From Lineus longissimus (Eukaryota > Nemertea > Pilidiophora > Heteronemertea > Lineidae): a stretch of 64,000 bases of DNA. Positions 9,139-21,421 of this stretch are shown here, one piece after another. The position numbers were made by a program, and so were the translations under genes. The notes below the pieces were generated by a model, which saw only the letters and a program-made list of their open reading frames with translations, was not told the origin of the DNA and ran no database searches. Within the stretch, counting starts at the first letter, position 1. Each line of letters opens with the position of its first letter. The stretch covers positions 18,726,501 to 18,790,500 of the forward strand of contig NC_088311.1 in assembly GCF_910592395.1 (NCBI RefSeq). The letters are read 5' to 3'.

Positions 9139-10891
9139 AAATGATCTATGTCGTCACCTTAAGGTGCACTTTTTCAGTCATCATATTCCAGACGTGACCT
9201 TGACCCGTAGCTTATTTACGCGATCCAAATGATGCCAGACCACTGAATTGATGATAGATTAGGGCACCCCGACGGTTGACCACACACAACCTTAATTGGA
9301 CATATCTATCCACATTATTTCAGCCAGATGACATCTAAATCATACTAACCACATAGAATAAATGATCGCATGGGGTCCGTGGCTGTCCGTATTTTGATGG
9401 TCGTATATGGGGCAACTGATACGTCTACGGACGCTTGGTCAGGACTATACCAAGTGGTCACAGCAGAAGTTTGATCATAAGGTTCTACGAACGGAAGAAC
9501 TGGACTTGCGTCTTCGTTTTGGTTGGCCATATCAAGTCAATTTCATTTGGCTATTTTTGAAAAAAACGAAAATGGCGCTTTTGACTCATTTTTAAGGGTC
9601 AGGGGGGTGAATATAGCGAAAAAAGGTCGACTCGTCTTTTAAAAACATTTCTTCCAACTTAACTCTTTAACACTTAGATGCCTTCGGTGGCTTCTTATTC
9701 CAATCTCCAGAAAACCGCTCTCGCTATAAGCGTTCGGTCGGCAGAAATTGCTGACGTTATCATTTTTGTGTAATTCGCTATTTTCGTAATACTGCTGGTG
9801 ATAGCCTATGATATATTTGCTGTGAAATTTGTTACCATGACAAAATAAACGCTGTACTGCAACACACAAAAAAGAAGTAAACAATGGAACACAATGTACA
9901 GTTATTAATATTACTTCAGCCTGCTGGCAAAACAATTATGCCACGTTCATCACTAGACCACCGTAGGACAATACACATATTGTTAGTTGGTGAAATCCAT
10001 ACGTACAAGATATAACAGACACACTTTACACATTACTATGATGTATAATTACACTGCATATTCCCTTCTCAGAAATGAACGGAAGCCACCCGACAGAAGA
10101 TCTGTCAATTCCGAAGCAACTTACTGATAACAGCTTAGTTCTCGCCCAGTCACTCTCGTTAGCAGACTGATATGTTTTGCATGTACCATAATTTTTAAGT
10201 ATCATCTGATGACTAGTTTTAAGATTATCGTTTCTTGAAATAGTGGTTTATGAGCTTTTAGAAAATCTTCAAACGTTTTTTGGCCAACATAAAATGCACC
10301 GGTCCCTTTTTTCAGCTTTTCATTCCCTTGGAACTTCGGAGGGGTACAGATTTTTTTTCATACAAAATAAAAACAAAGTTTACATTCTTTTACAAAAGCT
10401 CACTTAAGAAAATTTATTTTTTAGGGTGAACTTCCTATACGACATCGCACCACATCCAATAAAATCACTGTTGATTCGGATACACCGAAAAAAAACAATC
10501 GAGCGGACCCAAGTCAATTCAAAGACAAAAATGTTTCAGCTATTGCAGGGGCCACAAGATCATCCCAAATACGATAAACAATCACTATACAACAACAGTT
10601 ACTGCGCCACGAATTATCTATCTAAAGTGGGGTAAACAATATAAATCACACCAAAAATTAATAAGAATAACTTGTCAATAAGATTCATAGTTATCTAATT
10701 AATTTGTGATGTCACTAAATGATACCAGAACGGGGAACAAATTTGTGTGCTATGATCAACAGGGGACATCGTCTAAAATTGCTGTGCCATCTAGAGTGGG
10801 GGTCATGCCAGTCGTGGGGTGGAAATTGGTTAGTGACAATGCATTCCAGTTTAATCCATTTAGAGTCTGTTGCAGGTGGAGTTATACTTAC
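9139..10891. other. No recognisable gene
   Basis: Only short ORFs on both strands. No splice-bounded exon with convincing coding content and no structured repeat recognised. Confidence 0.4.
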
Positions 10892-10943
10892 GAGCTGCTC
10901 AATCTCATCTAGCATGTCTAGAGATTTCATACCCGTGATTTTA
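10892..10943 (-). CDS. Isolated exon candidate (52 bp) of an unknown gene
   Basis: Minus-strand segment with a strong acceptor (CCCTTCAG before 10943) and a strong donor (GTAAGTAT after 10892). After one phase base it encodes KITGMKSLDMLDEIEQL, acidic and helix-like. The entry phase fits the exit phase of the exon candidate at 18828-18915 on the same strand. I do not recognise the family and see no nearer partner exon. Confidence 0.35.
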
Positions 10944-11074
10944 CTGAAGGGAAAGTGGTAGATTAGGATGAACATTTTAACAGAATACGCGCTTAACCGT
11001 TAACATGGTTAAGGCATGGGCTACTGAAACGAGGCGCGTTGCTCGAGTTGCCAAGACAGCAGATTAGCGAGATG

Positions 11075-11302
11075 CACTCTTTGAAATGAAGGTTTTTGTG
11101 CTTCCAAGAAACCTTTAAAGGTTTTTAACCAACACAATAAGGGGTTTTTCGGAGAACTGAAAAACCCCTAAAGATTTGGGATTTGTGAAAAACCTTCAAG
11201 GGTATTTCCTTTTCCTGAAAAACCTCTACAGAGGCATATGGTGTTGGTTGAAAAATCCCTTAATGTTTTTTAGAAACTCAAAAACCTATTCTGTAAGAGT
11301 GT
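11075..11302. mobile_element. Foldback/MITE-like element, TIRs with CACTCTT and AGGTTTTTG
   Basis: The left arm reads CACTCTT...AAGGTTTTTG and the reverse complement of the right arm reads ACACTCTTAC...TAGGTTTTTG. Further AACCAACAC words are shared by both arms. It is about 228 bp and non-coding. Arms have diverged and no target duplication is certain. Confidence 0.6.
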
Positions 11303-12036
11303 AAACTCGGTAATTTACACTTGTATGATTTTACATGGGGTAGTGGCTTTTCTTGTTAAAATCGAAGAATCAATGACCGATCAAATCACCAGCGAAGATG
11401 TATAATATTTAGGAGGAGTTGGGAATAAAATCTACCACGCCTAGCTCTTTTACCTTCAGGCACCCAACGAACCCTGTTCTATGGATTCAACACGCGAGGA
11501 TTATCCTCTTGGTTTCATTCTCTGAGCAATTTGTCTAGCCATGAATGATACATTAGTTTGCAAGTGATTTTATACAAAAGGTAGTTTATAGACATTCTCA
11601 ATAAATAGCATATTCCATATTGATACCGGATGTCATCGGGAGGAATAAAGTAAATGCTGCAAAAATGCCAGATCAACTTTCAGTAATCCGACTTTCATTT
11701 GATCAGTAGACCTTATGTAAAATCAATATAAACATTATTTACTCTGTGTATATTGTATGTGGATGATGCTGACGGTTATGCAACTGATTCTGCTCGTGAC
11801 ATGATGCGTGCGCAAAAAAATGTACATAGAGGTCTTTTCCCATCAACTTTACAGAAGAACATGAAATGTAGCTGACTCCCAAAAGACCGGGGTCAAATCT
11901 TTGATGGCATTACTATACATTCCTCCTCTTCGGCATGGGAGATCTGACGTGACGGGCTCAGTAAGCAGGTTTAACACCAGGTCATCGCTAGAAATAGCGT
12001 TAGGATCATCGAGCCATCCTCAGAATAGAGGGAATC

Positions 12037-12071
12037 AGCCACTCTCTTGCATTACACTACAGAGAGTGGCT
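12037..12071. repeat. Perfect 10-bp inverted repeat
   Basis: AGCCACTCTC and GAGAGTGGCT separated by 15 bp; would form a stable hairpin. No poly(T) tract or known RNA motif is attached. Confidence 0.5.
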
Positions 12072-12336
12072 CGTAGTTACACACCGGCCACCTATCGGGA
12101 GCTTATACGTAGGGACAACGCATATTAACGAATTTGGTCGTCGATTTCCAAACATGAAATATTTTATTGAATTCAATCTGCTCGTGCATACTAACAATCC
12201 AATTCGTGTAATTTATCATTGAAACAGACAACTCATATGAAAAACTAACAGTAAGCAACTTTTTCGTGTCGTTAAAACACTAAAACATGTTCCGCGACCA
12301 TATTCTGTCGCGGATAACAAAAATAAAATTGTAATC

Positions 12337-12387
12337 AATTAGGCCCCCGGCAATGGCCGCTTGAGCGCCACCACGCGGGGCCTAATT
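12337..12387. repeat. 11-bp inverted repeat AATTAGGCCCC/GGGGCCTAATT
   Basis: Perfect arms around a 29-bp GC-rich loop, in an AT-rich neighbourhood. It may be a tiny foldback element. Confidence 0.5.
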
Positions 12388-15300
12388 TTATTAAGCTATC
12401 ACGCACGGGTATTACACAGCAAACTAGAGCTGGGGCTTCTGTCTGCGCAGGAGCTGCGCGGAAACCTGTGGCGTTGTTACTTGAATTCCAGCACAATTTG
12501 AAGCCCGCAGAAAGTCTCGATGTACAGCGTACCGAGGCGTGCAACGGTCATGATCCACTTACTCGCTTGCTACAGGATCTGGGATGAGATTTTGCTATCA
12601 CGATTCAACATTGTTCCATTAGCGTCGTAGAAGCGCGGGGTCTTCACAGTGACACCACGTTGAAGGTTCTCGCCTCCGCGGAGCTCATCATCAATGCATC
12701 AACCCGCACAACGATGCTTGCTGCACACGGAGGTTTAACTCGGGATGAAAAATCGGAAAAGCGTGATAAATCGCTCAGATTTTTTATTTTTCCGTTTTAC
12801 GTCAAGTTCGTTGGTAGGAACTGCTGTAGAGTGGAAGTGACTAGACAACCGACAGCATGATAAAATTATGCCATTGGTTCTTTTACCTTTTGGAATGAAC
12901 TCTCAGCTCGTCAGTTAAAGCTGGTACCGAATGGCCCGTATGCCAAACGACCTATTTGTGAGAATGCTGAGTAGTGAGAGATTGTACCATTGCGATTTAT
13001 TACCCAAGTAATCTAGATGATGACCTTTTGACTTTTGTTGCATTTTATAACTGGTTTCTTAAGGCTTAAGACAACTTAAACTAGAGAAATCGTCATCGAA
13101 TACGGCTTGTTCTATGATGCAAGGCGACACGGGTTGATCGTATGATGTATTTTTATGACTCAGCGCATCGATAACGCAATGGAAAATAATAAAATATCAC
13201 ATATCGGCATCAAATGAAATACACAATAAATCAAACTGTCAGTGATCAGCTGGATGTTTTGATATATCTAATATCGGTTGTGCATGCCCAGATGGATGTG
13301 AGCTGAAAGTGAGGTATATCATGTTTGCTGTTCAGAAGCTAGGGGCTGCGCTTGAGGGATGTTGTATATGGGCAAGTAAGGGTGCCCCAAAGTTGAGAAA
13401 ATGTTTTTACAAATCCCCTAAAACACTGAACCGTATCACGTGGAATATTGTAGTTGTGATAATTATTGTCAACGCTCCAATCTCCACGCAACGCACATCT
13501 CGTAAACGTCTGCAAGCATGTTCAGCATTGGTTCCCTAAGTTCTTTCTTACTTATTGAAATACTCTGCTTTAATACATGTAGCTGGGCCGGTTCTATGTT
13601 CCCCATGTGCGATGTTACCCCAGGAGAGTTTACGTGCAAAAAAACCCCGTTTTCAACAACTTTCTAAATGAATACCCTATTCAGGGGCACGCGAGAATGG
13701 TGAGAAGAAACACTGTCCCTGAGAGTACATCTTCACCTTACACCAACCAACTCTCTTATTCCTACTTCTAACCCTGACTCTTACCAAAATTCTAACACCA
13801 TCCCTGTCATTTTCCACAGTCGATCGCTTTCAAAGGGGGAAAATACCTTGTGCATGTACATGTAAAACCCGGGAACACAGGCACACCAGTGCATGATGGC
13901 TTTTTAAAGGCAAAGCATACATATGTAGGCACAGAAACCTTCGTACAAGTCATGTAGTCCGCAAAAATTAAAATCCTATAAATTTATATAAGGGACATTT
14001 TCAGGTCTACAGTATTGCATATGACACAAAATGGTAGAAATCACATTTCTCCAAAAATATATTTGACGTACATGACGTAATAGATATGCTGCAGGAAAAA
14101 AATATTTTTTTCTTATGAAGATACGTTACAGCGATAAAATTTCAGATGATGTTCTAAAGTGTTCATCACGGTAAATAATTGTCTGACATCATGTTTCGAG
14201 CTGTTTTATACACTCACGGTTTATGTAAATACGAAACGAATGCATTTGTTTACCGAGAATCAATGACCTCGGTAAATAGAAACTTTACCTTCGACAAATA
14301 ATGGACGTTGGCTGAACATTGACGTACAGAATACATGGTAAACAGCTTCAGGAAGACCAATACATCAGCTGCCTACTTCCAATACTCCAGAGGGATCAGG
14401 CTGGGCTTAGGTTTATAGACAGTAGTCAGAGTCGGTCGCCTCATGACAGCTCCTGAATACGGCAGGATTCAGGATTTAGCGTTCAGTAGGAAGCCCGCGC
14501 TCTGAATAAAATATGATGTTCGTCGCAGAGCAGATTTAGTACGGACAATCTGATCGGATAGAACAGCGCTCAAATATATCAGACAGCCCAATAAAAACGA
14601 ATGAAAAAAATCATGAAGTGCCCAAAAAAAAACAAAACGGCATGGCAAGAAAATATCCCGGCAAAATGAATATTTTCGTAATGCTATCGGTACATTAAAT
14701 TACTCCATGTCCGGATAATTCTTCTGCGAAAGTAATTCACTTAGTTCCCATAGTCTGCCAACTATATCAACCACTGGTCTTAGCTCTATATGATAACGAG
14801 ATCGATCCCAGACATGGTTGGCCCGACATCAAAATTTTTTGAAAAATACACTTTCTGACATTCTTCAATGTTTTCTCACAAAAAGAGAAATGGATAGCAA
14901 GACTCTTGAAATTTCTTACACCCACAGATAACTCGAATACCTATAAATGGATGCAATGTATTAATTCCATTTATGATGCATTTCATGATTGTTTTGTCCA
15001 TAATCCATGTTTGACATATAGTTTTTTGTCACCCGATCATGCTATCGAAATCGCAAAATCAACTCAATATGTGTTCAAGATTTTGCGATGACGGGCGTTA
15101 CCTCGGATAATTTTCACTGAAGGCTTATTTTTTTACCAATATATAGTCTGAAACGTACTTACTGCAACATGATTGGTTAAGCCAACAACGTCTGCACCAT
15201 TAAGAAATTAATGTTTGTCTCAGTATTTATAGATTGAACTAGAGAGTAGCAACATCGATAGTGTCCCTGCCGCGAAATTATAAAGCCTGCTTATGATTTC

Positions 15301-16233
15301 GTATCAGACAAAATGACTTTGTCTGACTACGCTGAGGATTCGACCAGACGGGATTTGAGTGATAGAAGGATATTTGCTGCAACATCGCTGTCCTTCGTTC
15401 GACGGCAGCACATTGTGTCTACTCAGAAACCTTCTTCTATCAATGTATAAGCTTACACTAGATAAGCCATCGGTACTCTAACATCCGCTGTACTTCATGT
15501 GATTGAACCCCACCATAACCCAATCAAGACCAGCAACTGGGAACGGATAACACACTCTTTGATCTTCTTGCCTAACATGGATATGATATTAGAAAATCAT
15601 CACAAGAGAGACAATATCGAATATTGCGTTTCCAGGCTTTCGCTAATGGGCCTGCTTTTAGTTCGTATAGACTGATTGATGCGTATAGAGATGGGCATGT
15701 AATGTCGACGTCCGAAGTAAATGGCCAGAGCGTTTTTTTTAGCCAAAACAAATGTGTACCCCGTAGATGTTTTTCATGGAAATAAAAACTATTAGAAAAA
15801 AGAGCTTTTCACAATAAAAAAACCCCACCTTCTTGCACAAACTAATGCTTCCAGTGGAAAAAACTGACCCAAATACATGTAATTTCAAAAATCTGACAGG
15901 TGTGCTTCCACAAGAATCGAGCATGGGACAAGGTGCGTGGACATTCACTTATGATCCCGACTGTTGGCTGTCACAAACATTGTCAGGTGGAAATAACAGA
16001 AACGACAGTCTGTTTCCTTGATTGAAATTGACTTCAAACAGAACCATAAACTTCAAAGTTATATCTCAAGCGGGAACAATTTGAGATCTAGGAATAATAA
16101 TATCGATATAACTTCACCATTGAAGATGATTTGAGTCTTAAGTGCCTTTCTTATCAAAATTAGAGAACAGCCGCTTTGATATGGCTCTAAGTTCCGATAA
16201 ATAACAAATCGTTTGCCTCTAAACTGGTCTCAT

Positions 16234-16437
16234 CCCCCCCCCCCCCCTTCCCCGTAATGTCCAAATTCCTACAACTGGCCCTGAACATCGTTAAAATATT
16301 GATGAACCGGTAGCCAGAGGACAGGGAAGGGCAAATCCCTTCCCCATATTGAAACGGAAAAGCGTCTGTTTTATGTCGATATGGGCCTCATTTCACCTTC
16401 AAAACGTTAAAGAGGCGTTCGCCCCCCCCCCCCCCCC
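16234..16437. repeat. Two poly(C) tracts (16234-16247 and 16422-16437)
   Basis: Runs of 14 and 16 C. Six other runs of 11-16 C or G occur in the window, at 18256, 31947, 43938, 52060, 54629 and 62999. Confidence 0.9.
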
Positions 16438-16788
16438 GGAGAAATCCCCCACTGATCCAACCAAAATGTAATCTACTGGCTAGCAGATGATAAAGCTAGG
16501 GCTACTGAGCTAGATTAAATTCTTTATCCATTTGTCCCTTTAGTTTAGCCAGATTTTTAAATGAATCTCGTTGGAGCGTTTTCATCGTTTTCATTGTTCC
16601 CCATCTCCCCATAGCTACATGTCCTGCAAGAATTAGCTCTGCATTTATGATTATTCTAGACGTACTTTGTGTCTGATTTTTCTTTGATTTATATGGATAA
16701 CACAACACTCCCATTGGAAACCAATAACTGGTCCGAATCTCCTATCATTGTACAACGCTTTTAGATTTTGTTTGTATTGGCTGACACT

Positions 16789-17060
16789 GAATAGAATAGA
16801 ATAGAATAGAATTTATTGCTCAACAAAATAATACATTGCATAGAGCACAGAAACTATACAATTTACAAATGTACATCAGATGGAATTTTGAAAAGATTAC
16901 TCCTAGCAGAGCTAACAGTATATAAAACAACAAAAGAATTACAAATTTACATACAATATTCAGTCAAATGAATGATAATAAAAGCAGTTGGAGTGATTCT
17001 GCCCCGCAAAAATTTGATTACTGTAACTGCCAGTTTTTATCTATCATAATAATACTGGAA
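16789..17060 (-). mobile_element. 3' tail of a LINE-type retrotransposon ending in (ATTCT)n
   Basis: Read on the minus strand, a non-coding AT-rich sequence leads into GAGCAATAAATTC, followed by about five ATTCT units (16789-16813). An AATAAA directly before a short tandem tail is the usual 3' end of several non-LTR retrotransposon groups, which end in microsatellites rather than poly(A). No reverse transcriptase remains, so this is a 5'-truncated copy. The upstream limit near 17060 is a guess. Confidence 0.5.
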
Positions 17061-18827
17061 GGGGGACGAGTTAAGTCACACTAAGGGACGTTGTATCGCC
17101 TTGAAATTTAGCACGGTTGTTGGTCACATGTTATCCTGGTGCAACGTTTTGTTTATTTTGAAATTTTACTCCAGCGGAGCTGTAATGAGGAATTTTTAAT
17201 CTGATCTATCAATTCTCCTTACCACCCCACACGCCAAGCCTTTGCTGTTTAGTTATGCAGGGGCTTAATCAGTTACCTGCACTCCCTGTGGGGTGACTAA
17301 CATTACCTGTTGAACAGCTGGGTGTGGGGGGATGATTGGAACAGCCTGTACCTGCTGACCTGCTCAAGCTTTCTATTCACACCAGTCCTGCTATTTACGT
17401 TCTCTCGATCCTGCATCAATAGTTATTGAAACAAGCTGTGTTTTGTTGCAGAACAACTTAGATGTCCTCGGGTCAGGGCCTACAGTGAAGTGCAGCAATG
17501 CATGAAATTGGGCATCGCCCCCTAATTCGTGTCTCAAATGATTAAATCATAAACCTATGCTGCATGCAATCATTCACCAAAGTGGACATTTTGCCTTAGC
17601 ACACGACTTCTATCACTGCGCTTGAGTATTGCATGCATCCAAACACTAACTAGAATTGTCGGTTGAGTCTGCACTAAGGCAGCGATTTTATTTATTAAAT
17701 ATCCAGTGTCCCAAAAAGTTCGCGGACACGATACCACCTGGGTTCTCCAACCTCTAATGATATATATAGTACATTGAATACGCCGTAGCCACCTGGAACG
17801 GGGTTATAAATTGGGGGAATTTGCCTAGCTATGCCAAGAGTCTCCTCTCAACCCTACATTAGGTAGGTTGACGGAGACTAATGACCATGTGTGCCCATAT
17901 GATATAAAACGTTGCGCCCGGTACCCATTAGGCGAATTGATTTCACCAGGATCGAGTGAAATGTATCCTAACATGAAGAGATATGTGTCCGACAAAAGCT
18001 ACTTTTGATGAGCACGCTCGGAAACTAAAAACATGAACAAACCAGTTCCTGACTATAATAGACCTGAGGAGAGTGGCAAAAGACCTATTCTCTAACTTTT
18101 ATCGTTGTTCTCATCGCGACAGAGGGACAGGCATACATACAGTATATATAATATGATCAATCCAGGCGGACCGTTAAGGACCATAGTTTACTCAGAACAT
18201 TGTCTGCAAAGTAGTCCTCTAAATTCACAACTAGGTTACATTGCCATTGCCATTGCCCCCCCCCCCCCCATATTGTCTGGTCATCGCTTCCCTATCTTCA
18301 AACGAGTACTTTTCCACGAGTCCATTTCAGCTGGGCCCAGAACCTGATATCACTGCAGCCGAGACCGTTCCGTTACAGATGTTCTGATTGGTCCAAAATC
18401 GAAGCTACTTGCCTGGGCTACTGACCTAACTATCACTGTAGCAGAACTAAACCGACGATGGGGGACCAGACAAAAAAAACAGCTTCTGAGGTGGAAAATG
18501 TCAAGGTTTTGGGTGAGTGATTTAGCGATCTCAAAACATCACGGGTCAAGATGATCTCAATCGAAACAGAATAGTTTTTAGGTGCCAATGTTCAAATGAT
18601 TTTCAACTTAGTTTATGACAAAGTTTTTACTTTAGACCAAATTACACGTTGCTGGGAAAATTAATGAACGAATTTAGCTGCCTTTAGATATTGGTCCTTG
18701 GCGGATCCAATACCCTGCCTGCTACATTGTAATTGACGTGGATAATTGGTACCAAAAGGGAAAATACGCCACAGCCCAGAGCAAGCGCTGAAGGCGATAA
18801 CATGAGAATACGAAGCAGCAAACTTAC
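17061..18827. other. No recognisable gene
   Basis: Holds a poly(C) run at 18256-18269 and, at about 18098-18140, a word (TTTTATCGTTGTTCTCAT) that recurs at about 54998. Otherwise featureless. Confidence 0.4.
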
Positions 18828-18915
18828 CGTAAGAAATAGTAATTCTTCCAGTTCTCATTCGGGGGGTTGCCAAAAATATACAAAATAGTGGGAAGCCGAA
18901 CTCTGGCTGCTGGAT
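18828..18915 (-). CDS. Isolated exon candidate (88 bp) of an unknown gene
   Basis: Minus-strand segment between a strong acceptor (TTTTTCCAG before 18915) and a donor (TTACG|GTAAGT after 18828). The frame starting after two bases encodes 28 residues including RVRLPTILYIFGNPPNE and NWKNYYFL, which is well-formed and hydrophobic-aromatic. It leaves two bases for the next exon, matching the entry phase of 10892-10943. I do not recognise the family. The ATG-initiated ORF overlapping here is in a different frame and is not the likely product. Confidence 0.45.
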
Positions 18916-19785
18916 CTGGAAAAACAAAAATGTGATAGGACTCCTTTTAGTTGTTTTATATGTTAAGCATCCCTATCTGCACGTTGCCAGTATTGGTGTA
19001 ACAGAACTTCACCATTGAGGCCTGACGATGCCTCACTTTAATAACTATGCTTACTTCCATTTTACGCCAAATATCCACTTAAGTATTTCTACGGTTTAGT
19101 CGGAAATTGAAGTTATTTGGCTTGGTTTCATCACGCTACACAATCATTTACACCAGCTGCAACAACACGTTTCGGCTGGTGACATAACAGTTTGCATTTG
19201 TCTGTTTGTGTCATGCCATTGGTGACTCTTTTTGAGTTGCTATTGGTTTGCCATAACCTAAACCAGCTCATTTCTACCATTATCATACCAAAGCACGCCA
19301 GTATGTCAGCATATCGTTACGAATTTGCGGAAGTGTCATGATCAATAACATACTCCGTCATGTCCGTCAAGTACAAGCGGTGCTACCCTCAATGCTTGAA
19401 CTGGCGCCATTGAATCTGAATGCGCCAAAATCGCTCATCCACGTACGAATAAATTAACTATTGGAATTTTTGTGTCTCGTCCTTTTCCAAAAATTCGAAA
19501 CATTTTGCAATGTTGTATTTTACGTCTTTACCCGAAATACGTCCTCTTAAAATGAATAGTGTGTTTTTTTGTGATTTTGTGTGCAACATTTTCGTGGCAT
19601 ATAAATATTTTGTTGTGTGATGAGTTGGATCAATAGTTTTAAAAGCGAGGCGAAGTTTGGCCCTCGAACAATTCTTATCAGATCAAATTACAAAAACAAC
19701 TCAAACCAGGAATAAATTATAATACTCACTCATCTTCTTAGTAATATCAAACAGAGTTATACTCAGGTAGACTCGAAGATTTTAG

Positions 19786-19907
19786 TAAATCGCAACAATT
19801 TTGACAATTTACATGTATTTTGTTTGGAGCGTTTTTGCTGCGTACATTTAGTGTATAATATAGAGCTCATACTGGCATAGAGAAAATGCTTGAATAAGAC
19901 TGCATTG
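19786..19907 (+). repeat. Dispersed repeat family R1, copy B
   Basis: Ordered words TAAATCGCAAC, TGTATTTTGTTTGGAGC, TTGCTGCGTACATTTAGTGT, ACTGGCATAGAG and TGCTTGAATAAG align with copies A and C. It is the shortest and most eroded of the three. Confidence 0.5.
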
Positions 19908-20069
19908 GAGAATAGGCCAATAGTAGCACGAGTACAACGAACTTATATATCATTTTTACAGATGATGTACTTGCAACAGCATATCATTTTTCTCAGCTGG
20001 TGATGTCACAATTAGATAGCATAGTATATGTCACAGTATGAGGTGACGCATAATGATAGTACAATAAGT

Positions 20070-20145
20070 TTCGGGTTCGTCTTTGTGTTCTTGAGTAAGG
20101 CACTTAACCCTACTTGCTTCTCTCCACCCATTCCAATCAACAAAA
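20070..20145 (+). repeat. SINE-like fragment with a CACTTAACCCTACTTGC tail motif
   Basis: GGGTTCGTCTTTGTGTTC followed by TTGAGTAAGGCACTTAACCC resembles a widespread metazoan tRNA-SINE segment (B-box-like GGTTC, then a CTTGAG-AAGGCACTTAACCC word). Only this part is preserved. Confidence 0.45.
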
Positions 20146-21275
20146 TCGTCTCACTCTCTGCAATCATCTTCTTGGCGCTGATCGACTTCCGACAAAAGGG
20201 AGATTTCGCATGCCTTACGAATAGAGCGACGAACGACAAAGCACAAATTTCCGATACACCTTATTGACGACTTTTGGAAAAAAAGTTCCGATTTCCTTTG
20301 TACAGCTATACACAGGATAATTTATGAGTATCGCGTTCAGGCCTAAATAAATAAGCACATGACTTGATGACACGGCAGACCTTGGTACTTCGTACAAGTT
20401 TCGTCTTCCGTAGGGGTTACGAAACCTCTCGATCCCAACACGACTCTGCAAATAGGCACCCAAACCTTGGAAGATCCATCGAGCACCAAACCCTGATACA
20501 GCACTGATAAAATGCTATCTACCTTGGTCGATGATTATACCATCAAACACCATTTGCCATGGCAACAGCACTCATCAGACATCAGGTGGATGTGAGGAAT
20601 ATCAAGTCGAAGGTGAACGAAAGTGAAGGGTCTTCACGTTTGGTCATCAGACGGACACATGTATCTAAGGGCCAATACCTCCAACTATACTTTGTTACAT
20701 ATGACTAACCCATTCATCGTAGGGTAGAGGAAATCACATGTCTATCTTCCGCGAATTGTTGAGCCCATCGCAAAATATATAGTGCAGGAAACATCATCAA
20801 ACAATGGTGCCTATTGATCCAATTTGATGGGATTTTTGATGCAATCTTTGTTTCTAGACATTTAAAAAATTCCATTCGAACAAAAATGTTACATTTTGTT
20901 ATTTTTTGCTGGATAAATGTTCCATCCTTGTTAGCGGTGATTAAATATTTGGGACCAGGGTTATCATTGGAGAAACCTAAAATGTGATATTGGGAATGAT
21001 TGCAAAATGGCACGGCGAGGGTTGATGCACATTTGATGTAATCTCCATAATTTCTCCCAAATCAGGCCAATTTTAGCAGGGTTTAAGCTTTAGAAAATAC
21101 AACGATCTATACTTCACAAGTGTAAGACGATGGTAATTCTGACCCTCATGCAAAAAGAGCAAGCTGCGATAGTGGTGATTCAGTGATGCAAATGGCACAA
21201 TGGGCAAGTGGTTACCCAGGAGTGGTTATAAGATTAATCACTGCCTGCATGTATATCAGCCGATATTTGGTGTTC

Positions 21276-21421
21276 AAAAACAAGGTTTGTCCCTATTGAA
21301 CGATACTAACGCTGGCGTTAACTTAACTCGGTGTAATATCCTTCAGTTTGTCAATTCAACAGGTTCAACCGAACGCCAAGTTAACTTAACGCCAACGTTT
21401 AGTGACAAGAAAACTTGTTTT
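21276..21421. mobile_element. MITE-like element with long imperfect TIRs
   Basis: The arms begin AAAAACAAG and carry AACGYTGGCGTTAASTTAAC, repeated inverted at the other end. About 146 bp and non-coding. The palindromic word GTTAACTTAAC gives each arm additional folding potential. Confidence 0.6.

Larger units (their letters stand above)
11303..15162. other. Gene-poor stretch with two short hairpins
   Basis: No gene recognised on either strand. It contains the perfect 10-bp hairpin at 12037-12071 and the 11-bp hairpin at 12337-12387, listed separately. Confidence 0.4.
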
